NCBI RefSeq assembly: GCF_015477805.1 | Contig: NZ_JADLQL010000002.1 | Span: 1,116,001 to 1,180,000, forward strand | Direction of reading: 5' to 3' | From: Nocardia flavorosea | Lineage (GTDB): Bacteria > Actinomycetota > Actinomycetes > Mycobacteriales > Mycobacteriaceae | DNA: 64,000 nt | Part shown: positions 20,394-29,710 of the stretch, piece after piece | Layout: each line of letters begins with the position of its first letter | How positions within the stretch are numbered: position 1 is the first letter of the stretch | The notes under the pieces: generated by a model | The model's input: the letters and a program-made list of their open reading frames with translations, nothing else | Told to the model about the DNA's origin: nothing | Databases searched by the model: none | Made by a program: the position numbers and the translations under genes

Positions 20394-20401
20394 TCCACCG
20401 C

Positions 20402-21262
20402 TCAGGCCGGCCCGGCGCGGCGGAACCGTATCCGCTGACCCGGCCGGGCCTGCGCAAGGAGATCGATATCGGCGTCGAGGACCACCGCGATCACCGGGTA
20501 ACCCCCCGTGATCGGGTGATCTGCGAGAAAGATCACCGGCTGCCCGCCGGGTGGGACCTGCACCGAACCGAGTGCCACCCCCTCGGTTCGCAGTTCCGCC
20601 GTGACGGCCCGGCGCAGTGGTGGACCGGCGGCCCGGTCCAGGCGTGCGCCGACGCGGTCGGTGTCCTGGCCGACCGTCCAATAACCGCTGAACAGGGCAC
20701 CGGGGTCGGTGAACCAGTCGTCCCGTGGGCCGAGCAGGGCCCGGATCTCCAGGAGATCCGGTGGCGCGGGTTGCGGTGCCTGATCGATGTTCGGCCAGTT
20801 CCGCGGCGGTGGACCGGTGGGCAGCCGGGTCCCGGCGCGCAAGGGCGGCGGTCCGATACCGGAGAGTGTGTCATAACTGCGTGAACCCAGGACCGGCGCG
20901 ATATCGATGCCGCCGCGCACCCCTAGATAACTGCGCAGCCCGGCCGGCGCGAAACCCAGCCTGAGGATCTGCCCCGTATCCAGGTACAGCACGCTCGTAT
21001 GACCGACCGGAGTTCCGTCGACGGTCGCCGGCGCCGGCGCCCCGGTGACCGCGGCCAGCGTCGGCTTCTCGGCCCGCAAAACCAGTCCCCCGAGCAGAAC
21101 CTCGATGCCTGCCGCGTTTTCCGGGTTCCCCACCAGCCGGTTGGCCAGCCGTAGCGCCCCGCGGTCGGCCGCTCCGGCCGGCCCCACCCCCGAATCGAAC
21201 CATCCGGGACGGCCCAGATCCTGGACGGTGGCGGCCGGCCCGGTTTCCTCGATCACGATCAT
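20402..21262 (-). CDS. pxpC: 5-oxoprolinase subunit PxpC (KipA-like carboxyltransferase-fold protein)
   Basis: This 286-residue protein is the third subunit of the ATP-dependent 5-oxoprolinase PxpABC, which opens pyroglutamate to glutamate. The family start TVQDLGRPGW lies near residue 13, and GVGPAGAADRGALRLANRLVGN follows. It shares the biotin-dependent carboxyltransferase family fold. ATG 21262 overlaps the pxpB stop (ATGA), so translation is coupled. It is the last gene of the pxpA-pxpB-pxpC set on the minus strand. Confidence 0.92.
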   Translation of the reverse strand: MIVIEETGPAATVQDLGRPGWFDSGVGPAGAADRGALRLANRLVGNPENAAGIEVLLGGLVLRAEKPTLAAVTGAPAPATVDGTPVGHTSVLYLDTGQILRLGFAPAGLRSYLGVRGGIDIAPVLGSRSYDTLSGIGPPPLRAGTRLPTGPPPRNWPNIDQAPQPAPPDLLEIRALLGPRDDWFTDPGALFSGYWTVGQDTDRVGARLDRAAGPPLRRAVTAELRTEGVALGSVQVPPGGQPVIFLADHPITGGYPVIAVVLDADIDLLAQARPGQRIRFRRAGPA

Positions 21263-21948
21263 CGAAAGGCCGCCGCATCGACGAACCGGACGAGCCCGCC
21301 GGCCCGGATCAACGCGGGCGGGTCGCGTTCGGTATCCCATACGGCCAGGTCGGTACGGCCGATGAGCTGCCAGCCCCCGGGACTTTCCCTGGGGTACACG
21401 GCCGAATAACCGCCGGCCAGCGCCACCGAACCTGCCGGAATCCGGGTGCGCGGGGTGGACCGCCGGGCCACAGCGAGCCGGTCGTCCGGTGACTCCAGAT
21501 ACCCGAAGCCCGGCGCGAAGCCGACGAAGGCACACCGCCACACCGTGCCGGTGTGCGCCGCGACGATCTCGTCGGAACGTAAGCCGAGCGCACCGGCCAC
21601 CTCGGGCAGGTCCGGTCCGTCATAGTGGACCGGAATCCGTACGGGTTCGCCGCGCGGCAATGTTCCACGGGAAACATTGCCGGGAACGGTCTCGTTCACC
21701 GCGGCGATCAGCCGTTCGATCTCCGGCCGCAGCCGCGCGGCCGACGCCGGTGAATCCAGGGTGACCAGAACGGTTTCCGCCGCGGGAAGTAGATCGACGA
21801 CACCTGGCAGCGACCGGTGGCGCAGTTCCGCGGCCAACTCGGCGACCCGATCCGGGACCGGGGTACACAGGAACGCCCGATCGCCGGCGGGACGCAGTAC
21901 CGGACCCGCCTCGTCCCGGCTTCGCAGGGGCCGTGACAGTTCACTCAC
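21259..21948 (-). CDS. pxpB: 5-oxoprolinase subunit PxpB (KipI-like)
   Basis: This 229-residue PxpB subunit has the family signature RCAFVGFAPGFGYLE and the C-terminal GGWQLIGRTDLAVWD. With PxpC it forms the ATP-using part of 5-oxoprolinase. The start is GTG 21948 with GGGAGCGAGG upstream. Between residues 90 and 100 the gene encodes a parS-like 16-mer (see the separate feature). Gap to pxpA: 15 bases. Confidence 0.92.
   Translation of the reverse strand: MSELSRPLRSRDEAGPVLRPAGDRAFLCTPVPDRVAELAAELRHRSLPGVVDLLPAAETVLVTLDSPASAARLRPEIERLIAAVNETVPGNVSRGTLPRGEPVRIPVHYDGPDLPEVAGALGLRSDEIVAAHTGTVWRCAFVGFAPGFGYLESPDDRLAVARRSTPRTRIPAGSVALAGGYSAVYPRESPGGWQLIGRTDLAVWDTERDPPALIRAGGLVRFVDAAAFR
21661..21676 (+). 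promoter_or_regulatory. parS: parS-like site inside pxpB
   Basis: The 16-mer TGTTCCACGGGAAACA differs from the parS consensus TGTTNCACGTGAAACA at one position. The changed base is the same T-to-G seen in the site at the window start. It lies about 21 kb from parAB, in coding sequence, as secondary parS sites near origins often do. ParB binding here is inferred. Confidence 0.6.
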
Positions 21949-21963
21949 CTCGCTCCCGCTTGT

Positions 21964-22716
21964 TCAGGTGAACGACGCTACCGCGATCCCCGCGTCTTCG
22001 AGAGTGGCCCGGATCCGCCGCGCCATCTCGACTGCGGCCGGGCTATCGCCGTGCACGCAGATACTGTCGGGCGAGACCGTGACAGTGCCGCCGCCCGCGA
22101 CCCGCGCGGTCCCGGTTTCCGCCAGCGTCACGGCCTGGGCGAGTGCCATCTCCGCGTCCAGTACCGCACCGGGGGTGTCGCGCGGCGCCAGCCCGCCCGT
22201 CGCGGTGTAGGCGCGATCGGCGAATCCCTCGCTCACGAACCGGATACCCGCGAGCGCGGCCGATTCCTGCAGGTGGGTCCCCGCGGGACCGAGCAGCACC
22301 AGGGCCGAATCGTATTCGCGCAGCGCGGCGACGACGGCATCAGCGAGGGCCGGCTGCGCCGCCGCGGCATGGTAGAGCGCCCCGTGCGGTTTCACATGAC
22401 GTACCCGGTCCCCTGCCGCCCGCGCGAAACCGTCCAGCGCGGCGATCTGGTAGAGCGTTTCGTCCCGCAGCTCCGCCGGGGCGACGGCCAGGGCCCGCCG
22501 GCCGAACCCCGCCAGATCCCGGTAACCGATATGCGCTCCGATCCGCACACCCTTCTCCACCGCGAGCGAACACGTGCGGCGCATGATCGAAGGGTCGCCG
22601 GCATGGAATCCGCAGGCGATATTCGCGCTGGTGACGATGTCCAGCATGGCGGCATCGTCGCCCATACTCCAGGCCCCGAACCCTTCGCCGAGGTCGCTGT
22701 TCAGATCGAGTCCCAC
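21964..22716 (-). CDS. pxpA: 5-oxoprolinase subunit PxpA (LamB/YcsF family)
   Basis: The 250 residues show all LamB/YcsF hallmarks: DLNSDLGEGFG at the start, ANIACGFHAGDP near residue 33, and VKPHGALYH near residue 105. It forms 5-oxoprolinase with PxpB and PxpC. I chose GTG 22716 because AGGAGG lies five bases upstream. Reading further upstream to 23046 adds unrelated arginine-rich sequence. First gene of pxpABC; 295 bases separate it from the MFS gene behind it. Confidence 0.93.
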   Translation of the reverse strand: MGLDLNSDLGEGFGAWSMGDDAAMLDIVTSANIACGFHAGDPSIMRRTCSLAVEKGVRIGAHIGYRDLAGFGRRALAVAPAELRDETLYQIAALDGFARAAGDRVRHVKPHGALYHAAAAQPALADAVVAALREYDSALVLLGPAGTHLQESAALAGIRFVSEGFADRAYTATGGLAPRDTPGAVLDAEMALAQAVTLAETGTARVAGGGTVTVSPDSICVHGDSPAAVEMARRIRATLEDAGIAVASFT

Positions 22717-23011
22717 CGGTCCTCCTTCCGCCTGCCCCCATTGTTCCCGCCCGGCGGGCACGCGACACCCGCGACCGTCGTGCTCGTGGGCCGAATCCGC
22801 ATGGCGAGGCGAAAAGCACTCTTGTATTTCGAACCGCGCGTGGCCGCCGGTGATCACCGCGCCGTTCCCGGTGCACCGGTGAATCGGCGAGAACGGCCGC
22901 AATGTCGTGAAGCCGAACCCTCGACCCGAATACCACGCACTGTCCGGATTCCAGGTGTGCCACCGGCCGATGAGCCGCTCGTGAAATGTTCCAGGGCAGA
23001 TTCGCAACCGG

Positions 23012-24418
23012 TCAGCCCTGAGCGCCGACTGCCGCGGAGTCCGCACGCCTGCGTTTATCGCGCCGGTTGTTCAACAACAGCGCGACGATGCCCGCCCCAT
23101 AGCACCCCGCCCCGGCCACGATCACCGCGAGCGATCTGCCGTCCGCCGGGACGGCCACCGCCGTCAGCGCGACCGCCAGCACGAACGCGATATTGAAGAC
23201 CGTGTCCTGCAGGGCGAACACCTGTCCGCGGTGGTCGTCGGCGATATCCATCTGCATGGCCGCGTCACCGGTGAGTTTGATGATCTGGCCGGCCAGGCCG
23301 AACAGGAATGCGCCGGCGAGCAGCAGTTGGTGCGCGCGGCGGGTGGCGTCCGCGGAATCGGCCAGGGCGGTGGGCAACACCAGGGCGAGTTGCACGACGA
23401 TCGCGCAGGACAGTCCCAGCAGCACCGTGCGCGCCCGGCCCAGCCGGGGAATCAGGAACGGGGCCAGCAGTGCGGCGAGCAGCATTCCGGCGGCGGTGGC
23501 GCTGATCGCAACACCGAAACCGATGAGCCCGCCCTCGGCCGAGGTCGTACCGGCCGGCGATTCCCGCAGCACCAGCACCATGATCAGCGTATTGGCGCCG
23601 AAAACGATCCGGTGGGCGCCGATTCCGATCATCGCGGTCGATACGTCCACCGAACCGCGTACCGCCCGCGCCCCCACCAGCAGTCCGGTGAGCACGGCCC
23701 GCACCGCACTCACCGTCCGGCCGGGCCGTGTCTCCGGCCCGAGGACACGCGGCCGGAACCCGGCGGCGAGCAGCACACCGGCCACCGAACCGGTCGCGCT
23801 CACCGCGACCGCTACCGCCGAGCCGGTATCGCCGGCCCCGATCAGTCCGATAACGGCCACCGCCGCGGCCGCCCCCGCCGCCGCGCAGGCCGAACCCGCG
23901 GTCGCCAGAACCGAGTTGGCCGGCACCAGCCACTGCTGCGCCAGCACCCGGGGCAGCGCCGCGGAGACACCGGCCGCGGTGAACCGGCTGATCCCGACCA
24001 CCGCCAAGGCCAACAGCAGCAGCGGACTCGCACCGACTCCGGCCAGCAGTCCGAGCGTTACCGCGACGATCACCAGCCCCCGCACGATATTGGCCACCAG
24101 CAGCACCGCTCGCCGATCCCACCGGTCCAGCAGGGCGCCCGCGTAGGGCCCGATCACCGAATACGGCAGCAGCAGCACCGCGAAACCGGCCGCGACGGCG
24201 AGCGGGTCGGTTTCGCGTTCCGGATTGAAAAGGATCGCACCGGACAGCGCGGCCTGGAACATCCCGTCGCCGAACTGGCTGGTGAACCGCACCAGGGTAA
24301 GCCGCAGGGCGCCGGGGCTCGCCCGGACCGCGGCGCGGATCGTCTTCAGTTCGTATTTGCGCTCGCCCGTATCGGCCACCCGGTCCGGTGCGGCAGGTTC
24401 GGGCGCGGCGGTGGACAC
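23012..24418 (-). CDS. MFS transporter
   Basis: This 468-residue membrane protein has about 12 hydrophobic helices and the MFS-like loop segment GALLDRWDRRAVLL after the second helix. A cytoplasmic N-terminus of about 35 residues precedes the first helix. The pattern resembles drug- or metabolite-efflux members, but no substrate can be read. GTG 24418 begins ten bases after the stop of the Nudix gene, so the two may be one transcript. Whether it relates to pxpABC downstream is unclear. Confidence 0.8.
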   Translation of the reverse strand: MSTAAPEPAAPDRVADTGERKYELKTIRAAVRASPGALRLTLVRFTSQFGDGMFQAALSGAILFNPERETDPLAVAAGFAVLLLPYSVIGPYAGALLDRWDRRAVLLVANIVRGLVIVAVTLGLLAGVGASPLLLLALAVVGISRFTAAGVSAALPRVLAQQWLVPANSVLATAGSACAAAGAAAAVAVIGLIGAGDTGSAVAVAVSATGSVAGVLLAAGFRPRVLGPETRPGRTVSAVRAVLTGLLVGARAVRGSVDVSTAMIGIGAHRIVFGANTLIMVLVLRESPAGTTSAEGGLIGFGVAISATAAGMLLAALLAPFLIPRLGRARTVLLGLSCAIVVQLALVLPTALADSADATRRAHQLLLAGAFLFGLAGQIIKLTGDAAMQMDIADDHRGQVFALQDTVFNIAFVLAVALTAVAVPADGRSLAVIVAGAGCYGAGIVALLLNNRRDKRRRADSAAVGAQG

Positions 24419-24428
24419 GGCCGCGACG

Positions 24429-24929
24429 CTACCTGTTCGGCGGGCCCGAACGTATTCCGGCCGGGCCGCACTCCTCGGTGATCAGCAGGTCCACGGCTTC
24501 GCGCATATCCGGGGCCATGGGAAGCGTGCCCAGTGCGTCGGCATCGATCCAGGCATAGGCATCGTGTTCGTCGGGTTCCAGGGTTACCTCACCGGGCTCG
24601 GCTTCGGCCAGGAAACTGAATTTGCGCACCTTCGGTTTCGTCCGGGTGGCGTAGTCGAACCAGCCGAGAAATTCGGTGATGGAATGCGCCACCAGCCCGG
24701 TTTCCTCGAAGAGTTCGCGCACCGCGCTCTCGGTGAGAGTTTCCCCGTGCTCCACTCCTCCGCCCGGCAGTTCGTACATTCCGCCGAGATCGGCGCCCGG
24801 CACCCGCCGGACCACCAGAAGCTTGCCGTTGCGGAACACCGCGACACCCACCACCAGATCGGTGACACCGTCGCGCCGCGCACCGGCACGAAGCCGCTGC
24901 TCGATCCGTGCGAGTGCTTCGGGTCGCAT
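24429..24929 (-). CDS. Nudix hydrolase
   Basis: The 166 residues contain a complete Nudix box (GGVEHGETLTESAVRELFEE) near 60-80, a RRVPGADLGGMYELPGG lead-in, and a C-terminal helix. It is a Mg2+-dependent pyrophosphohydrolase of unknown substrate, probably a nucleotide or nucleotide sugar. ATG 24929 has a GGGAGGTGAAC ribosome site. It is divergent from the pirin gene and followed closely by the MFS gene. Confidence 0.88.
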   Translation of the reverse strand: MRPEALARIEQRLRAGARRDGVTDLVVGVAVFRNGKLLVVRRVPGADLGGMYELPGGGVEHGETLTESAVRELFEETGLVAHSITEFLGWFDYATRTKPKVRKFSFLAEAEPGEVTLEPDEHDAYAWIDADALGTLPMAPDMREAVDLLITEECGPAGIRSGPPNR

Positions 24930-25124
24930 CGTTCACCTCCCGGTCCGGTATATCCATTTTCGACGACCACATGCCGCACCGCCATTACCGTCCGCCGCTG
25001 CTCACCGGCCGTTCACCCCGAGGTCGTTCGCGTAAAATGCCGAGAGCGGACGATCGACGAAGTGGGGTTCGGGGTGTCCCTGCGGAAGAAGTAATTGTGC
25101 CCGAGGCCGGAAAGGAGGCGTGTG

Positions 25125-25904
25125 ATGTCCACACCGCCCACCTCGCATATCGACGTCCATCGCGGCGGCGACCGGATGAAGACGCGGATATCCTGGCTCG
25201 ATTCCAGACACTCGTTCTCCTTCGGCGAGCATTACGACCCCGAGAACACCCATCACGGCCTGCTGATGGTGAACAACGACGATATCGTCCTGCCCGGTCA
25301 GGGCTTCGACACACATCCGCACCGGGATATGGAGATCGTGACCTGGGTGCTGGAGGGTTCGCTGGTCCATCAGGATTCGCTGGGACACAGCGGTGTCATC
25401 TATCCGGGTCTCGCCCAGCGGATGAGCGCCGGTACCGGGATCCGGCATTCGGAGAAGAACGATTCCTGGCGAGTCGATCCGGGCCGGGCCGAGCACGAGC
25501 AACCCGTGCATTTCGTGCAGATGTGGGTGCTGCCCGACGAACCCGGTATCGAACCGGGATATCAGCAACTCGAGATCGACGCCGAACTGGCCAGGGGCGG
25601 CCTGGTCACCGTGGCCTCGGGCCTACCGCGCTACCGCGAGCGCACCGCGATCGCCATCAACAGCCGTCATTCCGCGCTGCATGTGGCGAAGCTTTCCCCG
25701 GCCGCCGAACGCAGTGCCGACCTGCCGGAAGCGCCCTACCTGCATGTTTTCGTGGCGCGTGGCGCAGTGGAATTGGAGGGTGCCGGCCGTCTGGACACCG
25801 GTGACGCCGTGCGTCTCACCCATTCCGGAGGCCGGCGGCTCACTGCCGCCGAGCCGGCGGAAGTGCTGATCTGGGAGATGCACGCCCGCCTCGGTGCCGG
25901 ATGA
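25125..25904 (+). CDS. Pirin-like cupin protein (YhaK family)
   Basis: The 259 residues form two cupin-like halves. The first half carries the pirin metal site: HPHRDMEIVTWVLEG supplies His residues and HQDSLGHSG continues the motif. Bacterial pirins of this group can act as quercetinases, but substrate and metal are not established here. ATG 25125 follows AAAGGAGG with six bases spacing, a clear start. It is divergent from the Nudix gene and stands alone. Confidence 0.88.
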   Translation: MSTPPTSHIDVHRGGDRMKTRISWLDSRHSFSFGEHYDPENTHHGLLMVNNDDIVLPGQGFDTHPHRDMEIVTWVLEGSLVHQDSLGHSGVIYPGLAQRMSAGTGIRHSEKNDSWRVDPGRAEHEQPVHFVQMWVLPDEPGIEPGYQQLEIDAELARGGLVTVASGLPRYRERTAIAINSRHSALHVAKLSPAAERSADLPEAPYLHVFVARGAVELEGAGRLDTGDAVRLTHSGGRRLTAAEPAEVLIWEMHARLGAG

Positions 25905-26163
25905 GCCGGGCGTCGTCCGGTCGCTGCCGAACGCGCTCACGCGGGGTGTCCGCGCCGACGACCCGCGTGAGATGACCACGCACTGTTCGCGCTGACCGCC
26001 GTACACGCCGCCGCCGTTCGATCGGGTCTGCGACCGCACGGCCGCGCCGAACGGGGCACGGAACTCGCCGCGGCCACCGATACCGTCGACAATGGTGAGG
26101 CGAACTCCGCGGTGCCGTTGCAACGACACCGCTGTGGTCGTGACCGCCAGCCGAGGAGGAACG

Positions 26164-26637
26164 ATGACCTATCCACCGCCCCCGGGATATCCCGCGCCGG
26201 AACCGTATCCGGGGTCCGGGCAGCAACCCCAGTATTGGCAGGAATCACCCAAGAGCAAGGGCCTGGCGATTGCCGCCCTGGTCTGCGGCATCCTGGCCGC
26301 GATCAGTTTCTGCACCATCGTCGGCGGCATCCTGTTCGGGCTCCTCGCCGTCGTCCTCGGCGCGATCGCCGCGGTGAAGGTCCGCCGAGGCACCGGGGGT
26401 GGCGGCGTAATGGCGGTGATCGGCCTGATCCTGGGCGCGGTGGCGATTGTCGCGGCGATCGTGTTCGGCGTGTTCTTCTGGAACTTCTGGGAGGATTCGG
26501 GCGGCAAGGATTTCACCGACTGCGTATCGCGCGCCGGTGGTGACCAGCAGCAGATCGCCCAGTGCGAGGATCAGTTCAACCAGCGACTCGAAGACCAGTT
26601 CGGGGTGACGATGCAACCCCCCGTGCCGACGAACTGA
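26164..26637 (+). CDS. DUF4190-type membrane protein
   Basis: This 157-residue protein begins with a Pro/Tyr/Gln-rich cytoplasmic segment (MTYPPPPGYPAPEPYPGS). Two long hydrophobic helices (about 35-65 and 75-105) form the DUF4190 core, and a short acidic exported tail contains two Cys (in DCVSR and QCEDQ). Function is unknown; such proteins are common in actinobacteria. ATG 26164 is preceded by GAGGAGG. The M13 protease gene starts 59 bases later on the same strand. Confidence 0.8.
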   Translation: MTYPPPPGYPAPEPYPGSGQQPQYWQESPKSKGLAIAALVCGILAAISFCTIVGGILFGLLAVVLGAIAAVKVRRGTGGGGVMAVIGLILGAVAIVAAIVFGVFFWNFWEDSGGKDFTDCVSRAGGDQQQIAQCEDQFNQRLEDQFGVTMQPPVPTN

Positions 26638-26696
26638 ACGGTCCGGCCGCTCGCAGATCGCCCCGGCCCGCCGCCGGCACCGGCATACTGGGTTGT

Positions 26697-28700
26697 GTGA
26701 CTTCCGACGTGACCAGCCCCTCCGGTATCGATCTGTCCCATCTCGACCCGGCCGTCCGGGTGCAGGACGACCTGTTCACGCATGTCAACGGCGCTTGGCT
26801 GGCCGGGTACGAGATACCCGCCGACCGGGCGGTGGACGGTGCGTTCCGCACGCTGTACGACCGTGCGGAGCTGGATGTGCAGGAGATCATCCGCACCGCC
26901 GCGGGCGAGCCGGGCAGCGATGCCCGAAAGATCGCCGATCTGTACGCGTCCTTCATGGACACCGAGACCGTCGAGGCGGCGGGGCTGACGCCCGTCACCG
27001 AGGAACTGCGCGCACTGGCGAACACCGCCGACCGCGGTGAGTTCGCCGCGCTGATCGGCCGCCTGCAGCGAACCGGTGTCTCCGGCCCGGTCGCGGTCTA
27101 TGTCGATACCGACGACAAGAACTCCCAGCGCTACCTGGTCAACGCGACCCAGTCCGGTATCGGCCTGCCGGACGAGTCCTACTACCGCTCCGACGAGTAC
27201 GCCGAGGTGCGGGAACGCTATATCGCCCATATCGATCGGATGTTCGCCCTGGCCGCCGCGGACCCGGCTGTCGCGGAACTGCTCGACGTGGAATCGGCGG
27301 GGACCCGGGTATTCGAACTGGAGCGCAAGCTCGCGGCCGGCCACTGGGATGTGGTGCGCCGCCGTGACGCCGAACTGAGCTACAACCTGACGACTTTCGC
27401 CGCGCTCGCCGAGCAGAACCCGGAATTCGACTGGGGCGCATGGGCCGATGGGCTGGCGTCCGGTGTTTCGGGCGAAGGCTCCCTGCTGCTGTCCGAACTG
27501 GTGGTCCGGCAACCCGACTACCTGCGCACGTTCGCGCAGACCTGGGCATCGGTGCCGACGGCCGAGTGGCGGCTGTGGGCGCAGTGGCGGGTGCTGCGCG
27601 CCCGCGCACCGTATCTCACCGAGGCCCTCGTCGAGGAGAGTTTCGATTTCTACGGCCGCACCCTGACCGGCGCCCAGGAGAACCGGGAACGCTGGAAGCG
27701 CGGGGTTTCGCTGGTGCAGGACCTGCTCGGCGAAGCAGTCGGCAAACTGTATGTCGCGCAGCACTTCCCGCCCGAGGCCAAGGCCGCGATGGTGCGGCTG
27801 GTGGAGAACCTGCGCGAGGCCTACCGGCGCAATATCACCGATCTGGATTGGATGACCCCGGCCACCCGCAAGGCCGCGCTGGCCAAACTCGACAAGTTCA
27901 CCCCCAAGATCGGATACCCGGACCGCTGGCGTGACTATTCGGCCATCACCGTGGACCCGGCCGACCTGGTGGGCAACTACCGGCGCGGGTACGCCGCCGA
28001 ACACGACCGGGACCTGAACAAACTCGGCGGCCCGGTGGACCGTGACGAATGGTTCATGACCCCGCAGACGGTGAACGCCTACTACAACCCGGGGATGAAC
28101 GAGATCGTCTTCCCGGCCGCCATCCTGCAGCCCCCGTTCTTCGATATGAACGCCGACGACGCCGCCAACTACGGCGGTATCGGCGCGGTGATCGGTCACG
28201 AGATCGGGCACGGGTTCGACGATCAGGGCGCGAAGTACGACGGCGACGGCAATATGGTCGATTGGTGGAGCGATGCCGACCGCGCCGAATTCGGTAAACG
28301 CACCCGCGCGCTGATCGACCAGTACGATGTCCTCTCCCCCGCCGATCTACCCGACGAGCACACCGTGAACGGCGAGTTCACCATCGGCGAGAACATCGGT
28401 GATCTGGGTGGACTCTCGATCGCGCTACAGGCCTACCGGATCTCCCTCGACGGCCGGGAGCCGCCCGTGATCGACGGCCTGACCGGTCTGCAGCGGGTGT
28501 TCTTCGGCTGGGCACAGGTCTGGCGCAGCAAAGTCCGCCCCGAGGAGGCCGTCCGCCGCCTGGCTGTGGACCCGCATTCGCCTCCCGAGTTCCGCTGCAA
28601 CGCCGTGGTCCGCAATATCGACGCCTTCCACGAGGCTTTCGAGGTGAAACCCGAGGACACCCTCTACCTGTCCCCCGAGCAGCGGGTGAAGATCTGGTAG
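26697..28700 (+). CDS. M13-family zinc metallopeptidase (neprilysin-like, Zmp1/PepO)
   Basis: This 667-residue protein has the M13 zinc-binding motif HEIGH near residue 500 and the third-ligand motif GENIGDLGG near 563. NAYYNPGMNEIVFPA lies upstream, and the C-terminal segment RCNAVVRNIDAFHEAF ends the protein. It lacks a signal peptide, as does mycobacterial Zmp1 (Rv0198c), its likely counterpart. It should cleave small peptides. GTG 26697 is chosen because it begins the conserved region; its ribosome site is weak. A hairpin follows the stop. Confidence 0.92.
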   Translation: MTSDVTSPSGIDLSHLDPAVRVQDDLFTHVNGAWLAGYEIPADRAVDGAFRTLYDRAELDVQEIIRTAAGEPGSDARKIADLYASFMDTETVEAAGLTPVTEELRALANTADRGEFAALIGRLQRTGVSGPVAVYVDTDDKNSQRYLVNATQSGIGLPDESYYRSDEYAEVRERYIAHIDRMFALAAADPAVAELLDVESAGTRVFELERKLAAGHWDVVRRRDAELSYNLTTFAALAEQNPEFDWGAWADGLASGVSGEGSLLLSELVVRQPDYLRTFAQTWASVPTAEWRLWAQWRVLRARAPYLTEALVEESFDFYGRTLTGAQENRERWKRGVSLVQDLLGEAVGKLYVAQHFPPEAKAAMVRLVENLREAYRRNITDLDWMTPATRKAALAKLDKFTPKIGYPDRWRDYSAITVDPADLVGNYRRGYAAEHDRDLNKLGGPVDRDEWFMTPQTVNAYYNPGMNEIVFPAAILQPPFFDMNADDAANYGGIGAVIGHEIGHGFDDQGAKYDGDGNMVDWWSDADRAEFGKRTRALIDQYDVLSPADLPDEHTVNGEFTIGENIGDLGGLSIALQAYRISLDGREPPVIDGLTGLQRVFFGWAQVWRSKVRPEEAVRRLAVDPHSPPEFRCNAVVRNIDAFHEAFEVKPEDTLYLSPEQRVKIW

Positions 28701-28712
28701 ACCGCGCCCGGT

Positions 28713-28761
28713 GAACATCGAAGGGCGGTGCATCCCATGGACGCACCGCCCTTCGATGTTC
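28713..28761. terminator. Bidirectional hairpin between convergent genes
   Basis: A perfect 19-bp inverted repeat (28713-28731 with 28743-28761) surrounds an 11-base loop, between the stops of the M13 protease and the L,D-transpeptidase. No T-run follows on either strand, so it is a hairpin terminator of the tail-less type at best. Confidence 0.65.
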
Positions 28762-28810
28762 CCCCCGGCGCTCTCGCGGCTGGTCTACCCCAACAGCTGA
28801 TCGCGCCGAA

Positions 28811-29710
28811 TTATGCGGTGTTCCAGTCGCCCAGCCCGTCACCGGCGTTCAACGTGCCGCCGTCGGTGTTCTGCACGATCACCGCGTCACCCTTGCCGAC
28901 GTTCTCGTAGAACCATTTGCCGTCCTCGGTGCTCACGTTCAGGCAGCCGTGGCTGGTGTTCGCGTAACCCTGCGAACCGACCGACCAGGGGGCGGCGTGC
29001 ACGAAGATGCCGCTGTTGGAGATGCGGGTGGCGTATTCGACATCGAGTTTGTAACCCTCGGGATCGTCGATCGGGACCCCGTAGGTGGATGAGTCCATGA
29101 CCATCTCGCGCCGCTGCTCACCCACGATGTAGGTGCCGTTGGGCGTTTCGTGGCCGGGTTTGCCCATCGAGGTGGGCATGGTCCGCACGACCTCGCCGTT
29201 GCGGGTGACGGTGATGGTTTTGGTGTTGTCGTCGGCGGTGGCTATTACGGCGTCGCCGATGTGGAAGGCGCTGCGGCTGCCGCCGGCCTCCACCACCACA
29301 TCGGTCTGGGCGGGCCAGAACTCGGTCGGCCGCCAGCGCACCTGCTTATCGCTCCACCAGTAGAAATGCCCGGGTACCTCGGTCGACGGGGTGATCTTGA
29401 TGGCCCGTTCGGCCGCGGCCCGGTCCGAGATCGGTTCCTTGAAGTTGATGATGATCGGCTGGGCTATACCGACCTGTTCGCCTTCGGCGGGGTTGATCGC
29501 CGGGGGTGCGAAGTTCGCCTTCGGCGGGGTGGGCTCGGCCTCGATGATCCCGCCGGCCGACCCCGTGGGGAGGTCGGGCAGTGCGTAGGCGGGTGCGGTG
29601 GCCACCGTGGTGGCGGTGGCGAGCGCGGCCGTCAACAGGACACCCTGCCGGAGCCGGCGCGCAGCCCGGCGAGCGATCGGCAGCGACCCGGTGTTCTCGG
29701 TGACATGCAT
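28811..29710 (-). CDS. L,D-transpeptidase (YkuD domain)
   Basis: This 299-residue exported enzyme makes 3-3 peptidoglycan cross-links. A signal peptide covers residues 1-43 (basic start, hydrophobic core, cleavage after AYA). There is no lipobox cysteine, unlike LdtB-type lipoproteins. One Ig-like domain (about 60-160) precedes the YkuD catalytic domain. The catalytic motif is SHGCLNVS, with Cys near 255 and the upstream HAAPWS histidine. ATG 29710 was chosen because the signal peptide begins there. Expected to be inhibited by carbapenems, as the family is. Confidence 0.92.
   Translation of the reverse strand: MHVTENTGSLPIARRAARRLRQGVLLTAALATATTVATAPAYALPDLPTGSAGGIIEAEPTPPKANFAPPAINPAEGEQVGIAQPIIINFKEPISDRAAAERAIKITPSTEVPGHFYWWSDKQVRWRPTEFWPAQTDVVVEAGGSRSAFHIGDAVIATADDNTKTITVTRNGEVVRTMPTSMGKPGHETPNGTYIVGEQRREMVMDSSTYGVPIDDPEGYKLDVEYATRISNSGIFVHAAPWSVGSQGYANTSHGCLNVSTEDGKWFYENVGKGDAVIVQNTDGGTLNAGDGLGDWNTA

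Noticed and set aside
19071-20681. 536-residue minus-strand frame opposite the DUF4185 gene
   Set aside because: It crosses two convergent real genes and reads as a His/Gly/Arg-rich shadow of high-GC third-position bias.
22381-22400. Third parS-like match (GGTTTCACATGACGT) in pxpA
   Set aside because: Only the left half agrees with the consensus; the right half has too many mismatches.
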